Shown: piece after piece, positions 46,316 through 55,800 of the stretch
Layout of the letters: each line of letters starts with the position of its first letter
How positions within the stretch are numbered: position 1 is the stretch's first letter
Origin: Flavobacterium caseinilyticum
GTDB lineage: Bacteria > Bacteroidota > Bacteroidia > Flavobacteriales > Flavobacteriaceae
NCBI RefSeq assembly: GCF_004349085.1
Contig: NZ_SMFM01000001.1
Coordinates: 868,001-932,000, forward strand
DNA length: 64,000 nt
Direction of reading: 5' to 3'
The notes under the pieces: generated by a model
The model's input: the letters and a program-made list of their open reading frames with translations, nothing else
Databases searched by the model: none
Told to the model about the DNA's origin: nothing
Program-made: the position numbers and the translations under genes

Positions 46316-46510
46316 ATGTTAATTATACCAATTAAAGACGGAGAAAATATCGATAGAGCGTTAAAACGTTACAAAAGAAAATTTGATAAAACAGGAACTG
46401 TTCGTCAATTAAGAGCACGTACTGCTTTTATTAAGCCATCAGTAACAAATAGAATCAAAATTCAAAAAGCAGCTTATATCCAAAATATGAGAGATAACTT
46501 AGAGAGTTAG
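46316..46510 (+). CDS. rpsU: 30S ribosomal protein bS21
   Basis: 64 residues. MLIIPIKDGENIDRALKRY is the typical bS21 start, followed by RKFDKTGTVRQLRARTAF and a basic tail. It binds near the 3' end of 16S rRNA on the platform. In Bacteroidota, bS21 together with bS18 and bS6 hides the anti-Shine-Dalgarno, so most mRNAs are initiated without it; rpsU keeps a strong site and has been described as self-regulated through that mechanism in Flavobacterium johnsoniae. The upstream site is present here. Confidence 0.97.
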   Translation: MLIIPIKDGENIDRALKRYKRKFDKTGTVRQLRARTAFIKPSVTNRIKIQKAAYIQNMRDNLES

Positions 46511-46531
46511 TAAATATCTATAAGATAAACT

Positions 46532-46579
46532 ACCGTTAGTCATTAAAAGTTTTATAACTTTGATGCTAACGGTTTTTTT
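46532..46579 (+). terminator. rpsU terminator with an embedded -7 promoter box
   Basis: ACCGTTAG (46532-46539) / CTAACGGT (46566-46573) followed by TTTTTT, which touches the ATG of the next gene at 46580. The loop contains TAACTTTG (46555-46562), a -7 box, so the recombinase gene may start its own transcript from within the terminator. Confidence 0.8.
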
Positions 46580-47476
46580 ATGACTAATAATAAAGATGCA
46601 TTTCGAGATTATCTACAAATGGAGAAAAAATATTCTCACCATACCGTAAGTGCTTATTTAAATGATTTGAGTTCCTTCGAAACATTTAACAATTTTCAAT
46701 TTGATCAAGAAAATATTGATCGGGTAAACTACAACCAAATTAGAAGTTGGATAGTTTCACTCGTTGACGATAATATTTCAAATATTTCAGTTAATAGAAA
46801 AATGGCGTCCCTGAAAGCATTCTACAAATTTCTGTTGAAAACAAAACAAATAGAAATTAGTCCATTTCTAAAACACAAAGCATTAAAAGTTCCTAAAGTA
46901 GTTCAAATTCCTTTTTCTGAGAAAGAAGTTCTGGAGGTGTTAAGTCATCTTCAAAACCCGGTAGGTTTTGAAGAAATAAGAAACAAACTTATCATCGATT
47001 TATTTTATACCACCGGAGTCCGGAGGACCGAACTGATTCATCTTAAAATTGTAAATGTTAATTTGTATGACAATACAATCAAAGTTCTTGGAAAGAGAAA
47101 TAAGGAGAGAATACTTCCGGTTTTGCCAATAATTACCGATCAATTTTCGTTGTATTTAAAAGAGAGATTATCTCTTGAAAATAGAGTGGATGATGATTAT
47201 TTATTTCTCACAAAAAAAGGGTTAAAATTAAATGATTCCTTTGTCTATCGATTAATAAATTCATACTTTAGTACTGTCTCCGAAAAAGTAAAAAAAAGTC
47301 CACATATATTGAGGCATACATTTGCAACACATTTATTAAACAACGGAGCGAATTTAAATTCAGTCAAAGAATTATTAGGACATTCTAGTCTGGCATCGAC
47401 CCAAATATATACGCACAATAGCCTGTCAGAATTGAAAAGCGTGTATAAAGAATCGCACCCGCGTGGTCAGAAGTAA
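46580..47476 (+). CDS. Tyrosine site-specific recombinase (XerC/XerD type)
   Basis: 298 residues, the normal length of chromosomal XerC/XerD. N-terminal SAM-like DNA-binding domain (about 5-90, with NRKMASLKAFYKFLL) and catalytic domain with Arg (TGVRRTELI), His-x-x-Arg (HILRHTFATHLL), His (LLGHSSLAST) and the nucleophile Tyr in TQIYTH. The role is resolution of chromosome dimers at dif with the partner recombinase. Position between rpsU and hpf is a housekeeping setting, so I see no sign of an integrative element. The ATG follows the T tract of the rpsU terminator. Confidence 0.92.
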   Translation: MTNNKDAFRDYLQMEKKYSHHTVSAYLNDLSSFETFNNFQFDQENIDRVNYNQIRSWIVSLVDDNISNISVNRKMASLKAFYKFLLKTKQIEISPFLKHKALKVPKVVQIPFSEKEVLEVLSHLQNPVGFEEIRNKLIIDLFYTTGVRRTELIHLKIVNVNLYDNTIKVLGKRNKERILPVLPIITDQFSLYLKERLSLENRVDDDYLFLTKKGLKLNDSFVYRLINSYFSTVSEKVKKSPHILRHTFATHLLNNGANLNSVKELLGHSSLASTQIYTHNSLSELKSVYKESHPRGQK

Positions 47477-47505
47477 TTTGAAGAAAAGTTTAACTATTAA
47501 AAAAA

Positions 47506-47814
47506 ATGATTATGAAGGTAAGTGTTCATGCAGTTAACTTTACTGTTGACAAAAAGCTAGTAGATTTTGTTCAAGAAAGAATGGACAAGCTGGAAAAGTA
47601 TTATGACAAAGTAGTATCAGCGGATGTTTTTTTGAAAGTTGAAAAGACAAGTGAGAAGGAAAATAAGGTTGCGGAGGTGAAAATTAATGTGCCAGGAGAT
47701 GATTTTATGGTCAAAAAGCAGTGTAAAACTTTTGAAGAAGCGTTAGAACTTTCTGCTGAATCTTTAGAACGACTGTTGCTGAAAAGGAAAGAAAAAATAA
47801 GTTCGCACATTTAA
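47506..47814 (+). CDS. hpf: Ribosome hibernation/interface factor (HPF/RaiA family)
   Basis: 102 residues, short form without the long C-terminal dimerisation domain. MKVSVHAVNFTVDKKLVDFV begins a beta-alpha-beta fold typical of ribosome-associated inhibitor proteins; it binds the decoding region of the 30S subunit and stalls ribosomes in stationary phase. ATG at 47506 gives MIMK..., and the ATG at 47512 gives MKVS..., which matches relatives better; either may be right. It lies 29 bp after the recombinase gene and is likely in its transcript. Confidence 0.9.
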   Translation: MIMKVSVHAVNFTVDKKLVDFVQERMDKLEKYYDKVVSADVFLKVEKTSEKENKVAEVKINVPGDDFMVKKQCKTFEEALELSAESLERLLLKRKEKISSHI

Positions 47815-47838
47815 TATGATTTTTTTTTAAAAAATGTT

Positions 47839-47867
47839 TTGAATCAGAGATAAAATCTATACATTTG
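47839..47867 (+). promoter_or_regulatory. Promoter of the tRNA-tuf operon
   Basis: TTG at 47839-47841, 18-nt spacer, TACATTTG at 47860-47867. It lies about 40 bp before the first tRNA. Confidence 0.75.
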
Positions 47868-47868
47868 C

Positions 47869-47897
47869 AGTCCGTTAGAAATAGCGGACTTTTTTTA
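47869..47897 (+). terminator. Terminator-like hairpin immediately after the tRNA promoter
   Basis: AGTCCG (47869-47874) / CGGACT (47885-47890) then seven T residues. It would be the first feature in the transcript, so it may be an attenuator; it could also stop transcription coming from hpf. Confidence 0.7.
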
Positions 47898-47904
47898 TTG
47901 ATTC

Positions 47905-47978
47905 GCCAGCGTAGCTCAGTTGGCTAGAGCAGCTGATTTGTAATCAGCAGGTCGTGGGTTCGAGTCCCTCCGCCGGCT
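47905..47978 (+). tRNA. tRNA-Thr (anticodon TGT)
   Basis: 74 nt. Anticodon stem GCTGA/TCAGC with loop TTTGTAA; reads ACA. The T loop TTCGAGT is standard. The acceptor stem GCCAGCG / CGCCGGC has an A-C mismatch at position 4-69, otherwise complete. CCA is not encoded. First of three tRNAs before tuf. Confidence 0.93.
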
Positions 47979-48011
47979 CAAGACTGTAAAGGTTTGGCAA
48001 TAAATAAAGTA

Positions 48012-48092
48012 GGGGAGATACTCAAGCGGCCAACGAGGGCAGACTGTAAATCTGCTGTGTAAACTTCGCAGGTTCGAATCCTGCTCTCCCCA
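48012..48092 (+). tRNA. tRNA-Tyr (anticodon GTA)
   Basis: 81 nt class II tRNA. Acceptor GGGGAGA / TCTCCCC, anticodon stem GCAGA/TCTGC with loop CTGTAAA, a longer variable arm and TTCGAAT loop. Reads TAC/TAT. Confidence 0.96.
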
Positions 48093-48153
48093 CGTTAATG
48101 GTTTAAATGTTGAATTAATTAAAATTAGCATTTATAATTACAATTAATTCTCT

Positions 48154-48225
48154 GCCGGTGTAGCTCAGGGGTAGAGTGCTTCCTTGGTAAGGAAGAGGTC
48201 TCGGGTTCAATTCCCGACATTGGCT
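48154..48225 (+). tRNA. tRNA-Thr (anticodon GGT)
   Basis: 72 nt. Acceptor GCCGGTG / CATTGGC with two G-T pairs, anticodon stem CTTCC/GGAAG and loop TTGGTAA, T stem TCGGG/CCCGA. Reads ACC/ACT. Second threonine isoacceptor of the cluster. Confidence 0.94.
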
Positions 48226-48278
48226 CAAGTAAGTAGGAAATAGAAATTAATATATAACAAGATTAAAAATTAAGTAAA

Positions 48279-49466
48279 ATGGCAAAGGAAAATTTTAACC
48301 GTAACAAGCCCCACTTAAACATTGGAACAATTGGGCACGTGGATCACGGAAAAACAACATTAACTGCGGCAATTACAAAAGTATTGTCTGATGCTGGTTA
48401 CTGTCAAGCAAAATCATTTGATCAAATTGATAATGCTCCAGAAGAAAAAGAAAGAGGTATTACAATTAATACATCTCACGTTGAGTATGAAACTGCTAAT
48501 CGTCATTACGCTCACGTTGACTGTCCAGGTCACGCGGATTACGTAAAGAACATGGTTACAGGAGCTGCTCAAATGGATGGTGCTATTCTTGTTGTAGCTG
48601 CAACTGATGGACCAATGCCACAAACACGTGAGCATATCCTATTGGGTCGCCAAGTAGGTATTCCTAGAATGGTTGTATTCATGAATAAAGTGGATATGGT
48701 TGATGATGAGGAATTACTTGAATTAGTTGAGATGGAAATCAGAGACTTATTATCTTTCTACGAATATGATGGAGATAATGGTCCTGTTGTTCAGGGATCT
48801 GCATTAGGTGGATTAAATAATGATCCAGTTTGGGTACCAAAAATTCTTGAATTAATGGAAGCTGTTGATTCATGGATCGAAGAACCAATAAGAGACGTTG
48901 CAAAACCTTTCTTAATGCCTGTTGAAGATGTATTCTCAATCACTGGTCGTGGAACTGTTGCTACAGGTCGTATCGAAACAGGTGTTGCTAATACAGGAGA
49001 TCCAGTTGAAATCATTGGTATGGGAGCTGAGAAATTAACTTCTACTATTACTGGAGTTGAGATGTTCCGTAAAATCCTTGATAGAGGAGAAGCTGGAGAT
49101 AACGTAGGTATTCTTTTAAGAGGTATTCAAAAAGAAGACATCAAAAGAGGAATGGTTATTTGTAAGCCAGGTTCAGTTAAACCACACGCTACTTTCAAAG
49201 CTGAGGTTTATATCTTGAAAAAAGAAGAAGGTGGTCGTCATACACCATTTCATAATAACTACCGTCCACAGTTTTACGTACGTACAACTGACGTAACAGG
49301 TATCATTACTTTGCCAACAGGTGTAGAGATGGTTATGCCTGGGGATAACTTAACTATTGATGTTGTATTGCTTAGTGCAATTGCATTAAATGTTGGTTTA
49401 CGTTTCGCTATCCGTGAGGGTGGTAGAACAGTAGGTGCAGGTCAGGTAACTGAGATTGTAGCTTAA
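48279..49466 (+). CDS. tuf: Elongation factor Tu
   Basis: 395 residues. GTP-binding motifs GHVDHGKT (about 18-25), DCPGHADY and NKVDMVDD are intact, as are the switch I segment [11 protein letters not shown] and the C-terminal [15 protein letters not shown]. It delivers aminoacyl-tRNA to the ribosome. It lies 53 bp after the third tRNA, and a hairpin follows it before tRNA-Trp. The arrangement of Thr/Tyr/Thr tRNAs, tuf and Trp is a known Bacteroidota order. Confidence 0.99.
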   Translation: MAKENFNRNKPHLNIGTIGHVDHGKTTLTAAITKVLSDAGYCQAKSFDQIDNAPEEKERGITINTSHVEYETANRHYAHVDCPGHADYVKNMVTGAAQMDGAILVVAATDGPMPQTREHILLGRQVGIPRMVVFMNKVDMVDDEELLELVEMEIRDLLSFYEYDGDNGPVVQGSALGGLNNDPVWVPKILELMEAVDSWIEEPIRDVAKPFLMPVEDVFSITGRGTVATGRIETGVANTGDPVEIIGMGAEKLTSTITGVEMFRKILDRGEAGDNVGILLRGIQKEDIKRGMVICKPGSVKPHATFKAEVYILKKEEGGRHTPFHNNYRPQFYVRTTDVTGIITLPTGVEMVMPGDNLTIDVVLLSAIALNVGLRFAIREGGRTVGAGQVTEIVA

Positions 49467-49485
49467 TCCTATTAGATAAATTAGG

Positions 49486-49520
49486 AAGCCAGTAACCGCT
49501 TAGGTTGTTACTGGCTTTTA
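49486..49520 (+). terminator. Hairpin after tuf
   Basis: AAGCCAGTAAC (49486-49496) / GTTACTGGCTT (49507-49517), perfect 11-bp stem with a 10-nt loop and short T run, five bases before tRNA-Trp. Probably partial termination or an RNA-processing site, as the cluster continues. Confidence 0.75.
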
Positions 49521-49524
49521 ACAA

Positions 49525-49595
49525 ACGGGCGTAGTTCAAGGGTAGAATAGCGGTCTCCAAAACCGTTGATGGGGGTTCGAATCCCTCCGCCCGTG
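49525..49595 (+). tRNA. tRNA-Trp (anticodon CCA)
   Basis: 71 nt. Acceptor ACGGGCG / CGCCCGT with discriminator G, anticodon stem GCGGT/ACCGT with loop CTCCAAA. Lies between tuf and secE. Confidence 0.96.
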
Positions 49596-49611
49596 CAAAA
49601 AATAAATCATA

Positions 49612-49809
49612 ATGACAAAAGTTGTTAATTACATATCAGAAGCATTTGAGGAATTAAGGTCAAATGTAACTTGGCCGGCTTGGCCTGAGGTGCAACGTCT
49701 AACGATTGTTGTTGCTGTTTTTTCAGTACTATTCGCTTTGGCAACTTGGGGAGTAGATGAAATTTTCGCAAAAGCTTTAGCTGGATTTTTTAACTGGATA
49801 AAAGCGTAA
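49612..49809 (+). CDS. secE: Preprotein translocase subunit SecE
   Basis: 65 residues. The amphipathic helix YISEAFEELRSNVTWPAWPE precedes one membrane helix (about 31-47, TIVVAVFSVLFALATWG). This single-span short form is the usual bacterial SecE. It stabilises the SecYEG channel. It is 10 bp upstream of nusG. Confidence 0.96.
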   Translation: MTKVVNYISEAFEELRSNVTWPAWPEVQRLTIVVAVFSVLFALATWGVDEIFAKALAGFFNWIKA

Positions 49810-49819
49810 TTTTTTTGTT

Positions 49820-50371
49820 ATGGCAGATAATAATATTAAAAAGTGGTATGTCGTCAGAGCGGTAAGCGGACAAGAAAATAAAGTGAAAGCATACATCGAA
49901 ACCGAAATCGCAAGATTAGGGATGGGTGATTATGTTTCGCAAGTTTTAGTTCCTACTGAAAAAGTAGTTACTGTAAAAGAAGGGAAAAAAATAATCAAAG
50001 ACAAAGTTTATTTTCCTGGTTATGTCATGATTGAAGCAAATCTTATTGGAGAAATACCTCATATTATTAAGTCTATAACAAGTGTTATTGGTTTTCTAGG
50101 TGAAATAAAAGGTGGTGAACCTGTTCCGTTAAGAATTTCAGAAGTAAACAGAATGTTAGGTAAAGTGGATGAGTTGGCTGTCAATACAGATACTCGTTCC
50201 ATTCCATTTAATATCGGCGAGACAATTAAAGTTGTTGATGGACCTTTTAACGGGTTTAACGGTACTGTTGAAAAAATTAATGAAGAAAAGCGTAAACTGG
50301 AAGTAATGGTTAAGATTTTCGGAAGAAAAACACCATTAGAGTTAGGTTTTATGCAAGTTGAAAAAGTATAA
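49820..50371 (+). CDS. nusG: Transcription termination/antitermination factor NusG
   Basis: 183 residues. NGN domain (about 5-115, starting KKWYVVRAVSGQENKVKAY, with YFPGYVMIEA) and C-terminal KOW motif (about 125-183, ETIKVVDGPFNGFNGTVEKI). NGN binds RNA polymerase, while KOW contacts Rho or ribosomal S10. No extra domains. It is in the standard place between secE and rplK. Confidence 0.98.
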   Translation: MADNNIKKWYVVRAVSGQENKVKAYIETEIARLGMGDYVSQVLVPTEKVVTVKEGKKIIKDKVYFPGYVMIEANLIGEIPHIIKSITSVIGFLGEIKGGEPVPLRISEVNRMLGKVDELAVNTDTRSIPFNIGETIKVVDGPFNGFNGTVEKINEEKRKLEVMVKIFGRKTPLELGFMQVEKV

Positions 50372-50394
50372 TTTTTTGTTACATCTATAATATC

Positions 50395-50430
50395 CATTAC
50401 AATCGCTTCCAATGATTGTAGTGTTAAATT
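50395..50430 (+). promoter_or_regulatory. Hairpin in the rplK leader
   Basis: CATTACAATCG (50395-50405) pairs with TGATTGTAGTG (50413-50423), 11 bp with two wobbles and a 7-nt loop, followed by T-rich sequence and the rplK ATG at 50440. It could be an attenuator or a ribosomal-protein binding site; I cannot decide. Confidence 0.5.
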
Positions 50431-50439
50431 TTTTAAAAA

Positions 50440-50877
50440 ATGGCTAAAGAAATTAGTAAGGTAGTTAAACTACAAGTTAAGGGAGGTGCTGCGAATCCGT
50501 CGCCACCGGTTGGACCTGCTTTAGGAGCTGCTGGGGTAAACATCATGGAATTCTGTAAGCAATTTAATGCTAGAACTCAAGATAAACCCGGCAAAATATG
50601 CCCAGTACAAATTACTGTGTATAAAGACAAATCATTTGATTTTGTCGTAAAAACTCCTCCAGCAGCAGTTCAGTTAATGGAAGCTGCAAAGCTAAAATCT
50701 GGTTCTGGTGAGCCTAATCGTAAAAAAGTAGCTAGTGTTACTTGGGAACAAATTAGAGCTATTGCTGAAGACAAGATGCCAGACTTAAATGCATTCACTA
50801 TGGAGTCTGCAATGAGTATGGTTGCTGGAACAGCTAGATCTATGGGTATAACTGTATCAGGAGACGCTCCTTTTTAA
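50440..50877 (+). CDS. rplK: 50S ribosomal protein uL11
   Basis: 145 residues. [20 protein letters not shown] (the proline-rich loop that contacts EF-G and the GTPase centre) and the C-terminal RNA-binding domain with SMGITVSG are intact. It is the first gene of the conserved L11-L1-L10-L7/L12 set, 13 bp from rplA. Confidence 0.99.
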   Translation: MAKEISKVVKLQVKGGAANPSPPVGPALGAAGVNIMEFCKQFNARTQDKPGKICPVQITVYKDKSFDFVVKTPPAAVQLMEAAKLKSGSGEPNRKKVASVTWEQIRAIAEDKMPDLNAFTMESAMSMVAGTARSMGITVSGDAPF

Positions 50878-50890
50878 TTAAGAGAAAGAC

Positions 50891-51580
50891 ATGGCAAAAT
50901 TGACAAAAAAGCAAAAAGAGGCTGCTTCAAAAATTGAAAAGAACAAACTATATTCTCTTAAAGATGCTGCGGCATTGATAAAATTAGTTGCTTCTGCAAA
51001 ATTTGATGAGTCTGTTGATATCGCAGTACGTTTGGGTGTAGATCCAAGAAAAGCGAATCAAATGGTAAGAGGTGTGGTAACATTACCTCATGGAACTGGT
51101 AAAGATGTTAAAGTATTAGCATTGGTTACTCCAGACAAAGAAGCGGAAGCTTTGGCAGCTGGTGCAGACTATGTAGGTCTTGACGATTATTTACAAAAAA
51201 TCAAAGACGGTTGGACAGATGTTGATGTGATCATCACTATGCCTTCTGTTATGGGTAAATTAGGTCCATTAGGTCGTATTTTAGGACCTAGAGGTTTAAT
51301 GCCAAACCCTAAAACAGGTACTGTAACTATGGATGTTGCAAAAGCTGTTCAAGAGGTTAAAGCTGGTAAAATTGACTTTAAAGTTGACAAAACTGGAATT
51401 GTGCATGCAGGAATTGGTAAAATTTCTTTTGGAAGCGAACAAATCGTTGACAATGCACACGAAATTATTCAAACATTAATCAAACTTAAGCCAACTGCTG
51501 CTAAAGGAACATACATCAAAAGTATTTACCTAACTAGCACTATGAGTCCTGCAATTGCTTTGGACCCTAAAGCAGTATAA
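50891..51580 (+). CDS. rplA: 50S ribosomal protein uL1
   Basis: 229 residues. [20 protein letters not shown] and [19 protein letters not shown] are hallmark segments. L1 forms the L1 stalk and in many bacteria represses its own operon by binding a leader that mimics 23S rRNA. The only leader hairpin seen is between nusG and rplK. Confidence 0.99.
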   Translation: MAKLTKKQKEAASKIEKNKLYSLKDAAALIKLVASAKFDESVDIAVRLGVDPRKANQMVRGVVTLPHGTGKDVKVLALVTPDKEAEALAAGADYVGLDDYLQKIKDGWTDVDVIITMPSVMGKLGPLGRILGPRGLMPNPKTGTVTMDVAKAVQEVKAGKIDFKVDKTGIVHAGIGKISFGSEQIVDNAHEIIQTLIKLKPTAAKGTYIKSIYLTSTMSPAIALDPKAV

Positions 51581-51602
51581 TTGGTAGTTAAAAATTTTTA
51601 GT

Positions 51603-52115
51603 ATGACTAGAGAAGAAAAATCAATCGCGATTGAAGTTTTAACTGCACAGTTAGCTGGTACAAACATTGTTTATGTATCTGATATTTCTGGACTGAACGC
51701 AGAGACTACTTCAAACTTGAGAAGAGCTTGTTACAAAGCAGGTATAAAATTAGAAGTTGTTAAAAACACGTTGCTTGCAAAAGCAATGGAAGCTTCAGCT
51801 AATGATTATGGAGAATTACCTACAGTTTTGACTGGTAATAGCGCTATATTCATTTCTGACATAGCAAACGCTCCTGGTAAGATCATTAAAGATTTCAGAA
51901 AAAAATCAGCTAAACCTGTATTGAAAGGAGCTTATATTAATTCTGAGATTTATATTGGAGACGATCAATTAGATGCATTAGCAACTATCAAATCTAAAGA
52001 AGAGCTTATCGGCGAACTTATTGGATTATTGCAGTCACCAGCACAAAGAGTTATTTCTGCTCTTCAAAACCAATTCGCAAAAAGCGAAGAGGCTACCGAA
52101 GAAGTGGAAGCATAA
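51603..52115 (+). CDS. rplJ: 50S ribosomal protein uL10
   Basis: 170 residues. Begins MTREEKSIAIEVLTAQL, with the N-terminal RNA-binding domain (LRRACYKAGIKLEVVKNTLL) and a C-terminal helix that carries the L7/L12 dimers. The gap to rplL (90 bp) contains a weak stem GACT/AGTC near 52126-52137 flanked by AAAAC/GTTTT. Confidence 0.98.
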   Translation: MTREEKSIAIEVLTAQLAGTNIVYVSDISGLNAETTSNLRRACYKAGIKLEVVKNTLLAKAMEASANDYGELPTVLTGNSAIFISDIANAPGKIIKDFRKKSAKPVLKGAYINSEIYIGDDQLDALATIKSKEELIGELIGLLQSPAQRVISALQNQFAKSEEATEEVEA

Positions 52116-52205
52116 TAAAACCGACTTTCTAGTCAGTGTTTTATTTTAAAAAGCGCACAATAAATAAATTATATTTTTACAAATCATTTTAAAACGATAG
52201 AAAAA

Positions 52206-52574
52206 ATGGCAGATTTGAAACAATTCGCAGAACAATTGGTTAACCTAACGGTAAAAGAAGTTAACGAATTAGCAACAATATTAAAAGATGAGTACGGAAT
52301 CGAACCAGCTGCTGCAGCTGTAGTAGTATCAGGTGGTGGCGAAGCTGCTGCTGAAGACGTTCAAACAGAATTTACAGTTGTATTAAAAGCAGCAGGTGCT
52401 TCTAAATTAGCAGTTGTAAAATTAGTAAAAGAACTTACAGGTTTAGGTTTGAAAGAAGCTAAAGATGTAGTTGACAGCGCACCAAGTAATGTAAAAGAAG
52501 GTGTTTCTAAAGAAGAAGCTGAAGGGCTTAAAAAATCATTAGAAGAAGCTGGAGCTGAGGTTGAACTTAAATAG
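52206..52574 (+). CDS. rplL: 50S ribosomal protein bL12 (L7/L12)
   Basis: 122 residues. N-terminal dimerisation domain (about 1-30), Ala/Gly-rich hinge ([17 protein letters not shown]) and C-terminal factor-binding domain with [20 protein letters not shown]. Recruits translation factors to the ribosome. A strong hairpin follows before rpoB. Confidence 0.99.
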   Translation: MADLKQFAEQLVNLTVKEVNELATILKDEYGIEPAAAAVVVSGGGEAAAEDVQTEFTVVLKAAGASKLAVVKLVKELTGLGLKEAKDVVDSAPSNVKEGVSKEEAEGLKKSLEEAGAEVELK

Positions 52575-52595
52575 TTTAACTCTTTTTGAGAATTA

Positions 52596-52637
52596 GGTTT
52601 AGGTCTTGGATGCACTTCCAATGACCTAAACCATTTT
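52596..52637 (+). terminator. rplL-rpoB attenuator
   Basis: Outer stem GGTTTAGGTC (52596-52605) / GACCTAAACC (52623-52632), inner stem TTGGA/TCCAA, one bulged base, then ATTTTTCG. A strong hairpin with a short T tract in the 273-bp gap before rpoB, suited to partial termination that sets rpoBC below ribosomal protein levels. No clear promoter seen in the rest of the gap. Confidence 0.85.
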
Positions 52638-52847
52638 TCGTATAACAAAAGTCTACGTTGTATTATTACATAATAGTCTTTCAAATCAAATTCATTTTAC
52701 CCATTACGAGGAAAAAAAATTAACAGATAATAAGAAAGTAGTTATCTTAAATTGGTTTTTAAAGATGTAATGGTTGTAAAAGAAAAGTATAAATAGATCC
52801 TTGTTTGTACAAAAAAATTACTTTTTTAATCAAAATTTTGTCCATTG

Positions 52848-55800
52848 ATGATAACAAATCAGACTGAAAGATTGAATTTTGCCTCAACAAAAAATATTCC
52901 TGACTATCCAGATTTTCTAGATGTTCAGGTTAAATCGTTTAAAGATTTTTTTCAATTAGAAACTAAATCTGACGAAAGAGGCGACGAAGGGCTTTACAAT
53001 ACCTTCATGGAGAATTTCCCAATTACTGATACTAGAAATAACTTTGTATTGGAATTCCTTGATTATTTTGTGGATCCACCTCGTTACACAATTCAAGAAT
53101 GTATAGAAAGAGGTCTTACCTATAGTGTGCCTTTAAAAGCAAGGTTGAAACTGTATTGTACAGATCCAGAACATGAAGATTTTGAAACTATTGTTCAAGA
53201 TGTATATCTTGGTACAATTCCTTATATGACACCGAGTGGTACCTTTGTTATTAACGGTGCCGAGCGTGTAGTTGTTTCTCAATTACATAGATCTCCAGGT
53301 GTTTTCTTTGGTCAATCATTCCATGCAAATGGAACAAAATTATATTCTGCCAGAGTAATTCCTTTTAAAGGTTCTTGGATAGAATTTTCTACAGATATAA
53401 ACAGCGTAATGTATGCGTATATCGACAGAAAGAAAAAATTACCGGTTACAACTCTTTTTAGAGCAATTGGTTTTGAAAGAGATAAAGATATTTTAGAAAT
53501 TTTTGATCTTGCTGAAGAAATTAAGGTTTCTAAAACAGGACTTAAAAAATATATCGGTAGAAAATTAGCTGCACGTGTATTGAATACATGGCATGAAGAT
53601 TTCGTAGATGAAGATACTGGTGAGGTAGTTTCTATCGAACGTAACGAAATAATCCTTGATAGAGATACTATTATCGACAAAGATAATGTGGAAGAAATCA
53701 TTGATTCTAACGTTAAATCTATTTTGTTACATAAAGAGGATGCTAATCAAGGTGATTATGCGATCATTCATAATACGTTGCAAAAAGATCCAACAAACTC
53801 TGAAAAAGAGGCTGTTGAGCATATTTACAGACAATTACGTAATGCTGAACCGCCTGATGAAGAAACGGCGCGTGGTATTATTGATAAATTATTCTTTTCT
53901 GACCAACGTTATAACCTAGGTGAAGTAGGTCGTTATAGAATAAATAAAAAGTTAGGTTTAGATACTCCAATGGAAAAGCAAGTCTTGACCAAAGAAGATA
54001 TCATAACGATCGTGAAATATTTGATCGAATTGATCAACTCTAAAGCAGAGATTGATGATATTGATCACTTATCAAACCGTCGTGTTAGAACAGTTGGAGA
54101 GCAATTGTCTCAACAATTCGGTGTTGGTTTAGCGCGTATGGCTAGAACCATTCGTGAGAGAATGAACGTTAGAGATAACGAGGTGTTTACACCAATAGAT
54201 TTGATTAATGCTAAAACATTATCATCTGTTATCAACTCTTTCTTTGGAACAAACCAGTTGTCTCAGTTTATGGATCAAACGAATCCACTTGCCGAGATTA
54301 CGCACAAGAGAAGATTATCTGCACTAGGACCAGGTGGACTTTCGAGAGAGAGAGCAGGGTTTGAGGTACGTGACGTTCACTATACGCATTACGGACGTTT
54401 ATGTCCAATTGAAACTCCTGAGGGACCAAACATTGGTTTGATTTCATCTCTTGGTGTTTATGCTAAAGTAAATGGAATGGGTTTCATTGAAACACCATAC
54501 CGTAAGGTAACTAACGGAGTTGTAGATTTAGTATCTACTCCAGTTTACTTAAGTGCAGAAGAAGAAGAAGGAATGTTAATTGCTCAGGCAAACATAAAAA
54601 TGGATACTACTGGTAAAATTACTGCCGAAGACGTTATTGCACGTCAAGAAGGTGATTTCCCGGTAATTGAACCAACAAAAGTTGATTATACGGATGTTGC
54701 TCCTAACCAAATTGCTTCTATCTCTGCTTCATTGATTCCATTCTTGGAACATGATGATGCGAATAGAGCCTTGATGGGATCTAACATGATGCGTCAGGCC
54801 GTACCATTAATTCGTCCTGAAGCTCCAATTGTTGGAACTGGTTTAGAGCGTCAAGTAGCTTCTGATTCTAGAGTATTGATTAATGCTGAAGGAGATGGAG
54901 TTATTGAATACGTAGATGCAAATATCATCACTATCAAATACGATCGTTCTGAGGAAGAAAGAATGGTAAGTTTTGAGCCAGATGAGAAAACATACAATCT
55001 AATTAAATTTAGAAAAACCAATCAAGGTACAAGTATCAACCTTAAACCTATCGTAAGAAAAGGGGATAGAGTGGTTCCTGGACAAGTATTATCAGAAGGA
55101 TATGCAACTCAAAATGGTGAATTAGCTTTAGGTAGAAACCTAAAAGTTGCATTTATGCCATGGAAAGGATACAACTTTGAGGATGCGATTGTAATTTCTG
55201 AAAAAGTAGTTCGTGACGATATTTTTACCTCTATTCACGTTGATGATTATTCATTAGAAGTTAGAGATACTAAATTAGGTAACGAAGAATTAACGAACGA
55301 TATACCGAACGTTTCTGAAGAAGCTACTAAAGATTTAGATGAAAATGGTATGATTAGAATTGGAGCCGAAGTTAAACCTGGTGACATTCTAATCGGAAAA
55401 ATTACTCCAAAAGGAGAATCAGATCCTACTCCGGAAGAGAAATTGCTTCGTGCAATCTTTGGGGATAAAGCAGGTGATGTAAAAGATGCTTCATTAAAAG
55501 CGTCTCCTTCTTTACATGGTGTTGTTTTAGACAAAAAATTGTTCGCAAGAGCAGTAAAAGATAAACGTAAACGTACGCAGGACAAGGATGCTTTAGGAGC
55601 TCTTGAAATGGAGTTTGAAGTTAAATTTGTTGAATTAAAAGACAAATTAGTAGAAAAACTTTTCTTGATCGTAAACGGAAAAACATCTCAAGGTGTAATG
55701 AATGATTTGGGTGAGGAAGTTTTACCAAAAGGTAAAAAATACACACAAAAAATGCTTTATGCTGTTGAAGATTTTGCTCACTTAAGTAAAGGTCAATGGG

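Noticed and set aside
46580..47476. Tyrosine recombinase as part of an integrative element
   Set aside because: Housekeeping length and neighbours (rpsU, hpf), no attachment repeats or cargo genes seen.
47905..48225. 48154-48225 as tRNA-Gly because of its short D loop
   Set aside because: The anticodon loop TTGGTAA gives GGT, which is threonine.
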